Assembly: GCA_016183615.1 (NCBI GenBank)
Contig: JACPEG010000046.1
Span: 1-53,924 of the forward strand
Length of the DNA stretch: 53,924 bases
Origin: Betaproteobacteria bacterium
Lineage (GTDB): Bacteria; Pseudomonadota; Gammaproteobacteria; Burkholderiales; UBA6910
Direction of reading: 5' to 3'
Part shown: piece after piece, positions 41,544-49,523 of the stretch
Layout: every line of letters starts with the position of its first letter
How positions within the stretch are numbered: position 1 is the stretch's first letter
Position numbers and translations under genes: made by a program
Notes under the pieces: model-generated
Told to the model about the DNA's origin: nothing
Seen by the model: only the letters and a program-made list of their open reading frames with translations
Databases searched by the model: none

Positions 41544-42449
41544 GTGGACCTTCGTGTGCTAAAGCTTTTTGTGCAGGTCTGTGAACTGAACAGCTTTACC
41601 AAGGCTGCTGTATCCGCCGGCGTAACCCAGCCGACCATAAGTCGTGCCATCGGTGAGCTGGAACAGGAATTTGGCGGGCCGCTTTTCTACCGGACGGGAC
41701 GAGGCGTCACGCTTACGGATCTGGGTGAAACAGCGTTCCCGAGAGCAAGGGCGCTGCTGATGGAGGCGGACCAGCTTGCAGCCGATGTACAGGCTGTCGG
41801 CAGATCGCCGTCTGGGGTCGTCTCCCTGGGGGTGCTTCCATCCATGATGCAGCCGCTGGTGGCGAGCCTGTTCGAAGACCTTCGGAAACGGATGCCGGGC
41901 ATCCGGCTCCGGGTCTTTGAGGGATTCAGCGGGCAAATCGAGCGCTGGATCGCCGAGGGGCATGTGGACCTCGGCTTGCTCAGCCGTTACCGCGCTGCCG
42001 TCCCGGGAAAGGACGATGTCCTGCTGCGCTCCCCTCTCATGTTGGTCCGCGCTGCCGATTCGCCGAGACTCCCCGGCCGGGTCGAGTTCGCCCGGTTAGC
42101 CAAGCTGCCCCTGGTGCTGCCCAGCGTGCCTAACGGGCTGCGGGTGCTTCTGGAGGAGGCGGCCCGGAAACGGGGGGTGTCGCTCAATGTGGTACTGGAG
42201 GCGGACTCACTAAATGCGCAAAAAGACGTGGTAAGACGGTGCAGGTGTTATACGGTGCTGACGGCCCAGGCGATTTTTGAGGAGCAGGCCACCGGCAAGA
42301 TGTGCTCGAGCGCGATTACAAAGCCGGAGCTTTTCCGCCTCGCCGTATTGACAACCAGCCAGCAGAGACCTCTCAGCAGAGCGGGTCGCGAAGTGCTTCG
42401 AACCATCCACCAGCTGGTCGGACGCCTTATCGAGCAGGGCGTTTGGTGA
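41544..42449 (+). CDS. LysR-family transcriptional regulator
   Basis: A 301-residue LysR protein. The N-terminal helix-turn-helix is FVQVCELNSFTKAAVSAG, then VTQPTISRAIGELEQEFG and PLFYRTGRGVTLTDLGE. The ligand domain includes GVVSLGVLPSMMQPLVASLF. It starts with GTG 41544 behind GGAG. It is divergent from tctC and probably activates the catabolic operon when the substrate or its CoA ester is present. Its 3' end is followed by the right copy of the 88-bp repeat. Confidence 0.92.
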   Translation: MDLRVLKLFVQVCELNSFTKAAVSAGVTQPTISRAIGELEQEFGGPLFYRTGRGVTLTDLGETAFPRARALLMEADQLAADVQAVGRSPSGVVSLGVLPSMMQPLVASLFEDLRKRMPGIRLRVFEGFSGQIERWIAEGHVDLGLLSRYRAAVPGKDDVLLRSPLMLVRAADSPRLPGRVEFARLAKLPLVLPSVPNGLRVLLEEAARKRGVSLNVVLEADSLNAQKDVVRRCRCYTVLTAQAIFEEQATGKMCSSAITKPELFRLAVLTTSQQRPLSRAGREVLRTIHQLVGRLIEQGVW

Positions 42450-42523
42450 TCCGCTCTCGGATTCGCACAGATCTAGTCAGGACATTCCGTTGCGCGGCCG
42501 CTCCGGGATGCAGCGGGTTGCCT

Positions 42524-42611
42524 CAGCTCGCCTTCAACCAGGCCTTCCTGCGCATCCTGGTGGAGCGGCTGTCCTCCGCCAGCAGCCGCATCAGCCAGCT
42601 GCTGAGCTGAA
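42524..42611. repeat. Right copy of the 88-bp direct repeat (duplicated kinase 3' end)
   Basis: Identical over 88 bases to 32954-33041; it would code the last 28 residues of the kinase (QLAFNQAFLRILVERL to the stop) but has no start or upstream kinase sequence. It sits 74 bases after the LysR stop. Perfect identity points to a recent duplication. Confidence 0.9.
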
Positions 42612-42697
42612 CCAGGGCGGCCGTTGCAGCCGCTTCTTCAAGGAAAAAGTCCGGCGGTGCCGGGCCTTCATCAGATCAAGCAAGGCCTTCCCCTCTA

Positions 42698-42874
42698 TCA
42701 AGCCGAACGCGCTTGACGTTGGGCGGGCGACCTTTGGGCGGAGACGGAAGCCAAGGCGCGCAAGAATCCGGCCCTGATCCTTGCCCACCCCTTGGCGATC
42801 AGATCGCCGAGGGCCTCGGAGCGGAGCCGGTTGGCCCGCCGGATATGCGCCTGGATCTGGCTGTAGTTTCTCAT
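42698..42874 (-). CDS. DUF1127-like microprotein
   Basis: A 58-residue frame codes MRNYSQIQAHIRRANRLRSE, then ALGDLIAKGWARIRAGFLRA, then a Ser/Gln/Arg-rich tail. AGGAGT lies 7 bases before the ATG at 42874. The arginine-rich amphipathic helices and the HIRRANRLRSEALGDLI pattern resemble DUF1127/YjiS-type or RSP_7527-type microproteins, some of which affect RNA metabolism or phosphate and stress responses. The match is by eye. It lies between the right direct repeat and the second LysR gene; nothing else was seen in 42612-42961. Confidence 0.6.
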   Translation of the reverse strand: MRNYSQIQAHIRRANRLRSEALGDLIAKGWARIRAGFLRALASVSAQRSPAQRQARSA

Positions 42875-42961
42875 TTCAAACTCCTTTCATATGTAGATCA
42901 ACAAGTTAAACCTATTAACCGCGATTGGGGTGGTTTGCGATGAGAATAGAATAGGGGCGAT

Positions 42962-42991
42962 GTTGCAGTGCAACAAGCGATAAATTATAAT
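42962..42991 (+). promoter_or_regulatory. Sigma-70-type promoter with overlapping dyad before the GcvA-like gene
   Basis: TTGCAG (42963-42968), a 17-base spacer and TATAAT (42986-42991) make a good promoter about 20 bases before the ATG. The -35 box lies within GTTGCAGTGCAAC (42962-42974), a perfect inverted repeat around one base, suiting autorepression by the LysR protein. Confidence 0.65.
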
Positions 42992-43011
42992 GGCATGACT
43001 TAGGAAAACTA

Positions 43012-43983
43012 ATGCATCCTTGCATGCCCTACCATTTACCACCGTTGAATTCGTTGCGGGCCTTTGAAGCGGCCGCCCGCCACCTGAGCTTCAAGAAGGC
43101 TGCCCAGGAATTGCACGTCACGCCGGCCGCGATCAGCCACCAGGTCAAGGGCCTGGAAGAAAGCCTGGGCGTCAAGCTGTTCCACCGCTTGCCGCGGGGA
43201 TTGCGGCTCACCGACGAGGCTCAGTCCGCATTGCCGAAACTCAGGGAAGGGTTCGACTGCCTGGCAGCGGCCATCGAACGCACCCGCCGGCACGGGATGG
43301 CCGGAATCCTCACCGTGAGCACGCCTCCGTCATTTGCGACGAGGTGGCTGGTGCCGAGGCTGCAGCTCTTCGCAGCCCGTTACCCGGATGTGGATCTGCG
43401 GATTTCGACCACCATGAACACGATTGACGACCGGAGGGACGATGCTCCCGCGGGCATCGGGCTGGCGGGTGTGAGGGACGGAGACGCGGACGTGACCATC
43501 CGCTTTGGGAGCGGCCGGTACCCGGGCTGCCGGGTGGACAAGGTGTTTGCGGTGTCGTATATCCCGGTGTGCAGCCCGCGCCTGTCAGCGGGCGAACCCC
43601 CGTTGCGCCAGCCCGAGGATTTGCGGAACCACACCCTGCTCCATGACGATACGCTTCCGGACCTCGCCGAACGGCCAAGCTGGGATCAATGGCTCAAGGC
43701 GGCGGGCGTGCCGGACGTGGATGTGTCTCGCGGACCGCATTTCAACAGCTCGGTGCTCGCCCTGGAGGCCGCGGTGGATGGTCTGGGGGTTGCCCTGGGC
43801 ATGCGGCCGCTGGTGGCGCCGGACATTGCCGCGGGCCGTCTGGTGGCGCCTTTCGACATCAGCGTGCCCTCCGGTTTCGCCTACTACCTCGTGTGCGCCG
43901 AAGCGGTCGCAGACCGTCCCCGAGTCGCCGCATTCCGGGACTGGCTGCTGGAAGAAGCCAGGAACGATTCGGCGCCCGGCTAA
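43012..43983 (+). CDS. GcvA-like LysR transcriptional regulator
   Basis: A 323-residue LysR protein of the GcvA-like group: LPPLNSLRAFEAAARHLSFK, then KAAQELHVTPAAISHQVKGL (helix-turn-helix), VKLFHRLPRGLRLTDEAQ, and a periplasmic-binding-fold effector domain (ILTVSTPPSFATRWLVPRLQ, VTIRFGSGRYPG). ATG 43012 follows AGGA; a second ATG at 43024 is possible. It is convergent with maeB and overlaps its end by 4 bases. The targets are unknown. Confidence 0.9.
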   Translation: MHPCMPYHLPPLNSLRAFEAAARHLSFKKAAQELHVTPAAISHQVKGLEESLGVKLFHRLPRGLRLTDEAQSALPKLREGFDCLAAAIERTRRHGMAGILTVSTPPSFATRWLVPRLQLFAARYPDVDLRISTTMNTIDDRRDDAPAGIGLAGVRDGDADVTIRFGSGRYPGCRVDKVFAVSYIPVCSPRLSAGEPPLRQPEDLRNHTLLHDDTLPDLAERPSWDQWLKAAGVPDVDVSRGPHFNSSVLALEAAVDGLGVALGMRPLVAPDIAAGRLVAPFDISVPSGFAYYLVCAEAVADRPRVAAFRDWLLEEARNDSAPG

Positions 43984-46259
43984 CCCCGCTTCGCCTGGGC
44001 GTCCACCACGGTCAGCGCCGTCATGTTGACGATGCGACGCACCGTGGTGGTTGGGGTAAGGATGTGGACCGGCCTTTCCGCCCCCAGCAGGATCGGGCCG
44101 ATGGCGATGTTGCCGGACACCATCTTCAGGGTGTTGTAGGTGATGTTGGCGGCGTCCAGGTTGGGCATTACCCACAGATTGGCCTTGCCCTTCAGCCGGG
44201 AGTTGGGGAACAGGTTTGTGCGGATGTCCTCGGACAGGGCCGAATCCACATGCATTTCCCCTTCCACCTCCAATTCGGGAGCCTGCTCGCGGATCAGCCG
44301 CAGGGCCGTCCGCATCTTGTACGCGGAGGCCGAGTCGGCGCTGCCGAAGTTGGAGTGGGAGAGCAGGGCGACCTTGGGGCCAATGCCGAAACGGCGCATT
44401 TCCTCCGCCGCCAGCACCGCGATCCCGGCCAGATCCTCCGCCGAGGGATCGCAGTTCACGTGCGTGTCACACACCGCGATCTCTCCCAGAGTTGGCACGG
44501 TCATCAGATTCATGGCCGCGGCGATATCCACTCTCGGCCGCAGCCCGATCACATCCAGCACGTGGCGCAGGTGGTTGTGGTAGGCGCCCACCGTGCCGCA
44601 GATCATGCCGTCGGCGTCGCCGCGCCGGAGCAGGAGCGCTCCGATTACCGTGGTGTTGGCGCGCACGATCCGGCGCGCTGCGTCGGGGCTGATGCCGCGG
44701 CGTTCCATGAGGCTGTGGTACAGGGTACAAATCTCGCGGTAGCGGGGATCGCTGTCCTGGTTCACCACCTCGACATCGGTATCGAGGCGCAGGCGCAGTC
44801 CCAGGCGCCCGATGCGGTCCTGGATCACCTCGCGGCGCCCGATCAGGATGGGGCGGGCAAGACCCTCATCCACCACCACCTGCACCGCCTGGAGCACGTG
44901 TTGTTCCTCGCCCTCCGCGTAAAGGATGTGCTTCGGCGCCTTCTTGGCGGCGGCGAACACCGGCGTCATCACCAGGGTGGTGCGGAACACGTACTCGTTC
45001 AGATGGCGGCGGTATTCCTCCAGGTCGGCGATGGGGCGGGTGGCCACCCCGCTGTCCATGGCGGCCTTCGCCACTGCCGGGGCGATCTTGGTGATGAGCC
45101 GCGGGTCGAAGGGCCGGGGAATCAGGTATTCGGGGCCGAAGGACAGTTCCTCGTGGTAGGCCGTGGTCACCACGTCCGACGCCTCGGCCCGCGTAAGCTC
45201 GGCGAGCGCGTGAACCACCGCGAGCTTCATTTCCTCGTTGATGGCGGTCGCGCCCACGTCCAGGGCACCCCGGAAGATGAAGGGGAAGCACAGCACATTG
45301 TTCACCTGGTTGTGGTAATCGGAGCGGCCGGTGGCGATGATGGCGTCGGGCCGCGCCGCCTTGGCCTCCTCCGGCATGATTTCCGGGATGGGATTGGCGA
45401 GCGCCAGGATCAAGGGGTCCTTGGCCATCTTCTTCACCATTTCGGCCTTTAATACTCGGCCCGCCGAGAGCCCGAGGAAAATGTCGGCGCCGTCCATGAT
45501 ATCGCCGAGGGTGCGGGCGGGAGTGTCCTGGGCGTAGCGGACTTTATTGTCGTCCATCTCCTCCTTGCGGCCCTGGTACACCACGCCCTTGACGTCGGTC
45601 ACCCAGATGTTGTCCCGCTTCACCCCGACGCTCACCAGGAGATCGAGGCAGGCAAGGGCCGCCGCCCCGGCCCCGGAGGTGACCACCTTCACCTTGCCGA
45701 TGTCCTTGCCCACCAGCTTGAGGCCGTTGAGCACAGCCGCACCCACGATGATGGCGGTGCCGTGCTGGTCATCGTGGAACACCGGGATTTTCATCCGCTC
45801 CTTGAGCTTGCGCTCGATGTAGAAGCACTCGGGGGCCTTGATGTCCTCCAGGTTGATGCCGCCGAAGGTGGGCTCCAGGGCGGCGACCATGTCGATCAGC
45901 TTGTCGGGGTCATTTTCCGCGAGCTCGATGTCGAACACGTCGATGCCGGCGAATTTTTTGAACAACACTCCCTTGCCTTCCATCACCGGCTTGCCGGCGA
46001 GGGGGCCGATGTTGCCCAGCCCCAGCACTGCAGTGCCGTTGGTGACCACCGCCACCAGATTGGCGCGGATGGTCATCCGGCTGGCCGCCATGGGGTCGGC
46101 CACGATGGCATTGCAGGCGGCGGCCACCCCCGGCGAGTAGGCCAGCGCCAGGTCGCGCTGGTTGGACAGCGGCTTGATGGGGGCGACTTCGACCTTGCCA
46201 GGCTTCGGAAATTCGTGGTATTCCAGCGCCGCCTGGTTAAGCTCGTCTCGGTTTGACAT
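43980..46259 (-). CDS. maeB: NADP-dependent malic enzyme with C-terminal phosphotransacetylase-like domain
   Basis: A 759-residue MaeB. The malic domain includes [14 protein letters not shown], the NAD(P)-binding domain [18 protein letters not shown], and [18 protein letters not shown] and [11 protein letters not shown] lie between. From about residue 430 a phosphate-acetyltransferase-like domain ([41 protein letters not shown]) serves as a regulatory module that binds acetyl-CoA in studied enzymes. It converts malate to pyruvate and CO2 with NADP. GGGAGG precedes the ATG. It lies downstream of the dicarboxylate TRAP operon on the same strand, separated by a long hairpin. Confidence 0.95.
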   Translation of the reverse strand: MSNRDELNQAALEYHEFPKPGKVEVAPIKPLSNQRDLALAYSPGVAAACNAIVADPMAASRMTIRANLVAVVTNGTAVLGLGNIGPLAGKPVMEGKGVLFKKFAGIDVFDIELAENDPDKLIDMVAALEPTFGGINLEDIKAPECFYIERKLKERMKIPVFHDDQHGTAIIVGAAVLNGLKLVGKDIGKVKVVTSGAGAAALACLDLLVSVGVKRDNIWVTDVKGVVYQGRKEEMDDNKVRYAQDTPARTLGDIMDGADIFLGLSAGRVLKAEMVKKMAKDPLILALANPIPEIMPEEAKAARPDAIIATGRSDYHNQVNNVLCFPFIFRGALDVGATAINEEMKLAVVHALAELTRAEASDVVTTAYHEELSFGPEYLIPRPFDPRLITKIAPAVAKAAMDSGVATRPIADLEEYRRHLNEYVFRTTLVMTPVFAAAKKAPKHILYAEGEEQHVLQAVQVVVDEGLARPILIGRREVIQDRIGRLGLRLRLDTDVEVVNQDSDPRYREICTLYHSLMERRGISPDAARRIVRANTTVIGALLLRRGDADGMICGTVGAYHNHLRHVLDVIGLRPRVDIAAAMNLMTVPTLGEIAVCDTHVNCDPSAEDLAGIAVLAAEEMRRFGIGPKVALLSHSNFGSADSASAYKMRTALRLIREQAPELEVEGEMHVDSALSEDIRTNLFPNSRLKGKANLWVMPNLDAANITYNTLKMVSGNIAIGPILLGAERPVHILTPTTTVRRIVNMTALTVVDAQAKRG

Positions 46260-46290
46260 CGGTCCAACCTCCCTTTGAGCGGATGATGCG

Positions 46291-46338
46291 GCCGACAGGG
46301 AAAAGGAAACCCGGCATCGACCGGGTTTCCCTGTCGGC
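46291..46338. terminator. Long hairpin between dctM and maeB
   Basis: Inner arms GGAAACCCGG (46305-46314) and CCGGGTTTCC (46321-46330) pair around CATCGA. Outer arms GCCGACAGGG and CCTGTCGGC extend the stem. No T-run follows, so it may end TRAP transcripts weakly or protect an mRNA end. Confidence 0.55.
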
Positions 46339-46361
46339 AATGCAGGCGCATCGCGGCTACG

Positions 46362-47648
46362 TCATGCCACCATGCCGAGCATCCGGGGCAGCCACAGCGA
46401 CAACGCCGGCCAATAGGTGACAATCACTAAAAACACCAGCATGGTAAGCAACCAGGGCCAGACCGCGACGGTGAGCTCGGTGATGCCCATCTTGGTGATG
46501 CCGGACGCCACGTAGAGGTTGAGACCCACCGGCGGGTGGCACATGCCGACCTCCATGTTCACCACCATCAGGATGCCGAAGTGCACCGGGTCGATGCCGA
46601 GCTTGACCGCGATCGGGAACAGGATCGGCGCCAGGATCAGCACGATGGAGGAGGGCTCCATGAAGTTGCCGGCGACCAGCAGCAGGATGTTCGCGATCAG
46701 CAGGAAGCCGATCACGCCCACGCCAGTGCCGATCATCGCGTCGGCCATCGCCTGCGGGATGTTCTCGGAGGTCATGAGGAACGAGAACAGCACCGCGTTG
46801 GTGATGATGTACAGCAGCATCGCGCTCATGTTGGCCGACGACAACAGCACCCGCGGCACATCCTTGAGACCGAGATCCTTGTAGATGAAAACCGCCGCGA
46901 TGAATGCCCACACCGCGCTCATCGCCGCCGCCTCGGTCGGCGTGAACAGGCCCGAGTAGATGCCGCCCATGACGATGACGATCAGCAGCAGCCCCCAGAT
47001 GGATTCCCGCAGCGCCTTGAGCCGCTCGGCCCAACTGGCCTTCGCCATGCGCGGGTAGTCGTTGCTGCGGGCGCGGTACCAGGTGGTCATGCCGAGCATG
47101 GTCGCCAACACGATCCCGGGAATCACGCCCGCCATGAACAGCGCGCCCACCGAGGTGTTGGTCGACACCGAGTACATGACCATCACGATCGAGGGCGGGA
47201 TCAGAATTCCGAGTCCCCCGGAGGTGGTGATGACGCCGGCGCCGAAGCGGTTCGGGAAACCGGCCTTGACCATGGCCGGCATCAGGATCGAGCCGATCGC
47301 CACCACGGTGGCAGGCGAGGAGCCGGACACCGCGGCGAACAGGGCGCAGGCCAGCACGCCGCCCAGCCCCAGTCCGCCGTACCAGTGGCCGACCATCGAG
47401 GTGGCGAAGCGGATCATTCGCTTCGCCACGCCGCCGTGAGTGAGGAAGTTGCCCGCCAGGATGAAGAACGGGATCGCCATGATCTCGAACTTCTCGATGC
47501 CGGTGAAGAGCTTCAAAGCCACCGCCTCGATCGGCACCTGGGTCATGAAGAACAGGAAGGTGAGCACCGTGAGGCCGAGGGAGATGGAAATCGGCATCCC
47601 CGTCAGCATCAGGGCGACCAGCAACGCGAAAATGATCGCGGTATTCAT
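46362..47648 (-). CDS. dctM: TRAP transporter large permease DctM
   Basis: A 428-residue membrane protein with about twelve hydrophobic segments. GMPISISLGLTVLTFLF, ILAGNFLTHGGVAKRMIRFA, AAVSGSSPATVVAIGSILMP, SGGLGILIPPSIVMVMYSV and HFGILMVVNMEVGMCHPPVG are conserved DctM features. It forms the ion-driven channel with DctQ. It overlaps the dctQ stop by ATGA. Confidence 0.95.
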   Translation of the reverse strand: MNTAIIFALLVALMLTGMPISISLGLTVLTFLFFMTQVPIEAVALKLFTGIEKFEIMAIPFFILAGNFLTHGGVAKRMIRFATSMVGHWYGGLGLGGVLACALFAAVSGSSPATVVAIGSILMPAMVKAGFPNRFGAGVITTSGGLGILIPPSIVMVMYSVSTNTSVGALFMAGVIPGIVLATMLGMTTWYRARSNDYPRMAKASWAERLKALRESIWGLLLIVIVMGGIYSGLFTPTEAAAMSAVWAFIAAVFIYKDLGLKDVPRVLLSSANMSAMLLYIITNAVLFSFLMTSENIPQAMADAMIGTGVGVIGFLLIANILLLVAGNFMEPSSIVLILAPILFPIAVKLGIDPVHFGILMVVNMEVGMCHPPVGLNLYVASGITKMGITELTVAVWPWLLTMLVFLVIVTYWPALSLWLPRMLGMVA

Positions 47649-48334
47649 TGCTTGTCCCCTCCCTTGTCGTTGCTCCCGACGTGATGGTGGACCACATCGT
47701 GCGGATGCAGGTGGTCGTCGCGGGTCGCGTAGGTGATGTCTTCCGGCTCCTCGACCCCCTCCACGTGGCCCACATCATGGTGCGGCAACTCGCCGGTGCG
47801 CACGAAGCTCACGGCCACCTGCAGGAAGCGGAAGCACATCAGGTACGAGCCCAGGGGCACCGCGGAGTACACGAACCAGGTGGGCCACTCCAGGTCGGGG
47901 GTGATCGGCCCCTCCGGAACGTCGCCGACCGGCAGCCCGAGCCTGGTAAAGAGCGCGTAGTGCAGGCCGTTTTCCCAGACGAAGCGCGCGCCCAGGGTGC
48001 CCACAATGCCGGTGAACAGCGCCCCGGCGAGCAGGCCGAAGATGATGAACTTGGCCCGGTTCTTGTCCTTCATCCGGTTGATGAGTACGTCCACGCCCAC
48101 GTGGATGCCGGTGCGCACCCCGTAGGCGGCGCCGAATTTGGCCATCCACACGAACATGATGATGCACAGCTCCTGGGCCCAGCTGGTGTTGAGCGTGAGC
48201 AGCCAGTCCTGCGTCGCGCCGAGCGGCATGCCCGAGGTGTAGCGGTGGACCACCGCGATGAAAATCACGACCGTGGCCGCTCCCATGAGGAAGGTGATCA
48301 GCCACTCCTCCAGGTGGTCAAGCACTTTCATCAT
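47645..48334 (-). CDS. dctQ: TRAP transporter small permease DctQ, with His-rich tail
   Basis: A 229-residue protein with four hydrophobic helices (LITFLMGAATVVIFIAVVHR, then LNTSWAQELCIIMFVWMAKFG, the DctQ core). After the last helix the C-terminus is unusually long and charged: GELPHHDVGHVEGVEEPED, then DDHLHPHDVVHHHVGSND, rich in His, Asp and Glu and perhaps metal-binding. ATG 48334 (or 48331) follows GGGGAGGA. It partners DctM. Confidence 0.9.
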   Translation of the reverse strand: MMKVLDHLEEWLITFLMGAATVVIFIAVVHRYTSGMPLGATQDWLLTLNTSWAQELCIIMFVWMAKFGAAYGVRTGIHVGVDVLINRMKDKNRAKFIIFGLLAGALFTGIVGTLGARFVWENGLHYALFTRLGLPVGDVPEGPITPDLEWPTWFVYSAVPLGSYLMCFRFLQVAVSFVRTGELPHHDVGHVEGVEEPEDITYATRDDHLHPHDVVHHHVGSNDKGGDKQ

Positions 48335-48410
48335 TTGCGGTCCTCCCCCTCGGTTGGGCGCGCAGCGCGCGACAGGCCGGGCAAGTCGAGCGTCGGTTCG
48401 GTTTTGAGGC

Positions 48411-48446
48411 AAAAAAAGCCACTGCGGGTTGGCCGCAGTGGCTTTT
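48411..48446 (-). terminator. Intrinsic terminator or attenuator between dctP and dctQ
   Basis: On the minus strand GCCACTGCGG pairs with CCGCAGTGGC around a five-base loop and is followed by seven T. It lies a few bases after the dctP stop, within the TRAP operon. Partial termination here would give more binding protein than permease, as such operons need. Confidence 0.85.
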
Positions 48447-48451
48447 CACGT

Positions 48452-49456
48452 TTACAGCTTGTTGGGATCGAAGCCGGTTTCCTTGTAGATGGATTCGATC
48501 ACGTCCTTGCCGATCCGCGATTCCTGGGACTTGTGGACGCTGACCAGCGCCTTCTTCCACGCCTTCTTCTCGTCCGCCGTGAGGCTGGCGATCTGGCTCT
48601 TGCCGGATTTCCTCACCGCCTCCAGGGCCGCCTCGTTTTCCTGCTTGGCGATGTCGTTGGCGTACTTGGTGGCGTCCTTCATGGCGCCCTCGAGCGTCGC
48701 GCGGATGTCGGCGGGCAGCCCCTCCCAGAATTTCTTGTTGGTGATCACCGCGTAGCCCAGGTAGCCGTGGTCGGAGAGGGTCACGTGTTTCTGCACTTCG
48801 TGCATCTTCTGGGTGTAGAGGTTGGAAGGCGGGTTCTCGGTGCCGTCCACCACGCCGGTCTGCAGCGCCTGATAGACCTCGGAAAACGCCATCACCTGCG
48901 GGTTGCCACCCAGCGCCCGCATCTGGGCGTCGAGCACCTTGGAGGACTGGATGCGCAGCTTCAGCCCCTTGAAGTCCTCGGGCTTCCTGAGCGGCTTGTT
49001 GGCGCTCATGATCTTGAAGCCGTTGTCCCAGTAAGCGAGGCCCTTGATGCCCTTGGGCTCGAGCTTGGCGAGCAGACTCTGGCCGACGGCGCCCTGGGTC
49101 ACCTTGTGCAGCTCGGCGTAGCTGTCGAAGATGTAGGGCAGGTCGAACACTTCGAACTGGGGTACGCCGAGGGGCCCGAACTTGGCGAGCGAGGGGGCCA
49201 GCATCTGCACCGCGCCGAGCTGCAGCGCTTCCATCTCTTCCTTGTCCTTGTAGAGGGTGCTGTTGGCGTACACCTCGACCTTCACCTTGCCCTTGGTGCG
49301 CTCTTCCGCGACTTTCTTGAAGTACTCCGCGCCCTTGCCCTTGGGGGTGTCGTTGGCCACCACGTGGCTGAACTTGATCACAATGGGCTGCTGCGCCCAC
49401 CCGGTCCCGGCCAGCGCCAATGCCGCCAGGCCCAACAGTGCTGAATAAAGCTTCAT
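48452..49456 (-). CDS. dctP: TRAP substrate-binding protein DctP (paralogue 1)
   Basis: A 334-residue periplasmic binding protein: signal peptide (ALLGLAALALAGTGWAQQ), then IVIKFSHVVANDTPKGKGAE, FEVFDLPYIFDSYAELHKV, GLAYWDNGFKIMSANKPLRK, GLKLRIQSSKVLDAQMRALG with the carboxylate-binding Arg, and GVVDGTENPPSNLYTQKMHE. All are typical of C4-dicarboxylate DctP. AGGAGG precedes the ATG. It follows a second dctP on the same strand and precedes the terminator hairpin and dctQM. Confidence 0.94.
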   Translation of the reverse strand: MKLYSALLGLAALALAGTGWAQQPIVIKFSHVVANDTPKGKGAEYFKKVAEERTKGKVKVEVYANSTLYKDKEEMEALQLGAVQMLAPSLAKFGPLGVPQFEVFDLPYIFDSYAELHKVTQGAVGQSLLAKLEPKGIKGLAYWDNGFKIMSANKPLRKPEDFKGLKLRIQSSKVLDAQMRALGGNPQVMAFSEVYQALQTGVVDGTENPPSNLYTQKMHEVQKHVTLSDHGYLGYAVITNKKFWEGLPADIRATLEGAMKDATKYANDIAKQENEAALEAVRKSGKSQIASLTADEKKAWKKALVSVHKSQESRIGKDVIESIYKETGFDPNKL

Positions 49457-49523
49457 GGTCCTTCCTCCTTGTCAACGTCAAACAAAAAACCGGTCTGCAG
49501 GCCGCGAATCCGGAGTGCGTCCC

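Noticed and set aside
42302..42610. A 102-codon frame ending in the kinase-like peptide, as a real gene
   Set aside because: It overlaps the LysR gene in another frame and only gains the kinase tail from the 88-bp duplicate; no ribosome binding site.
43689..45452. Plus-strand 587-codon frame opposite maeB
   Set aside because: Antisense to a well conserved malic enzyme; low-complexity composition with many His, Gly and Arg, no motif.
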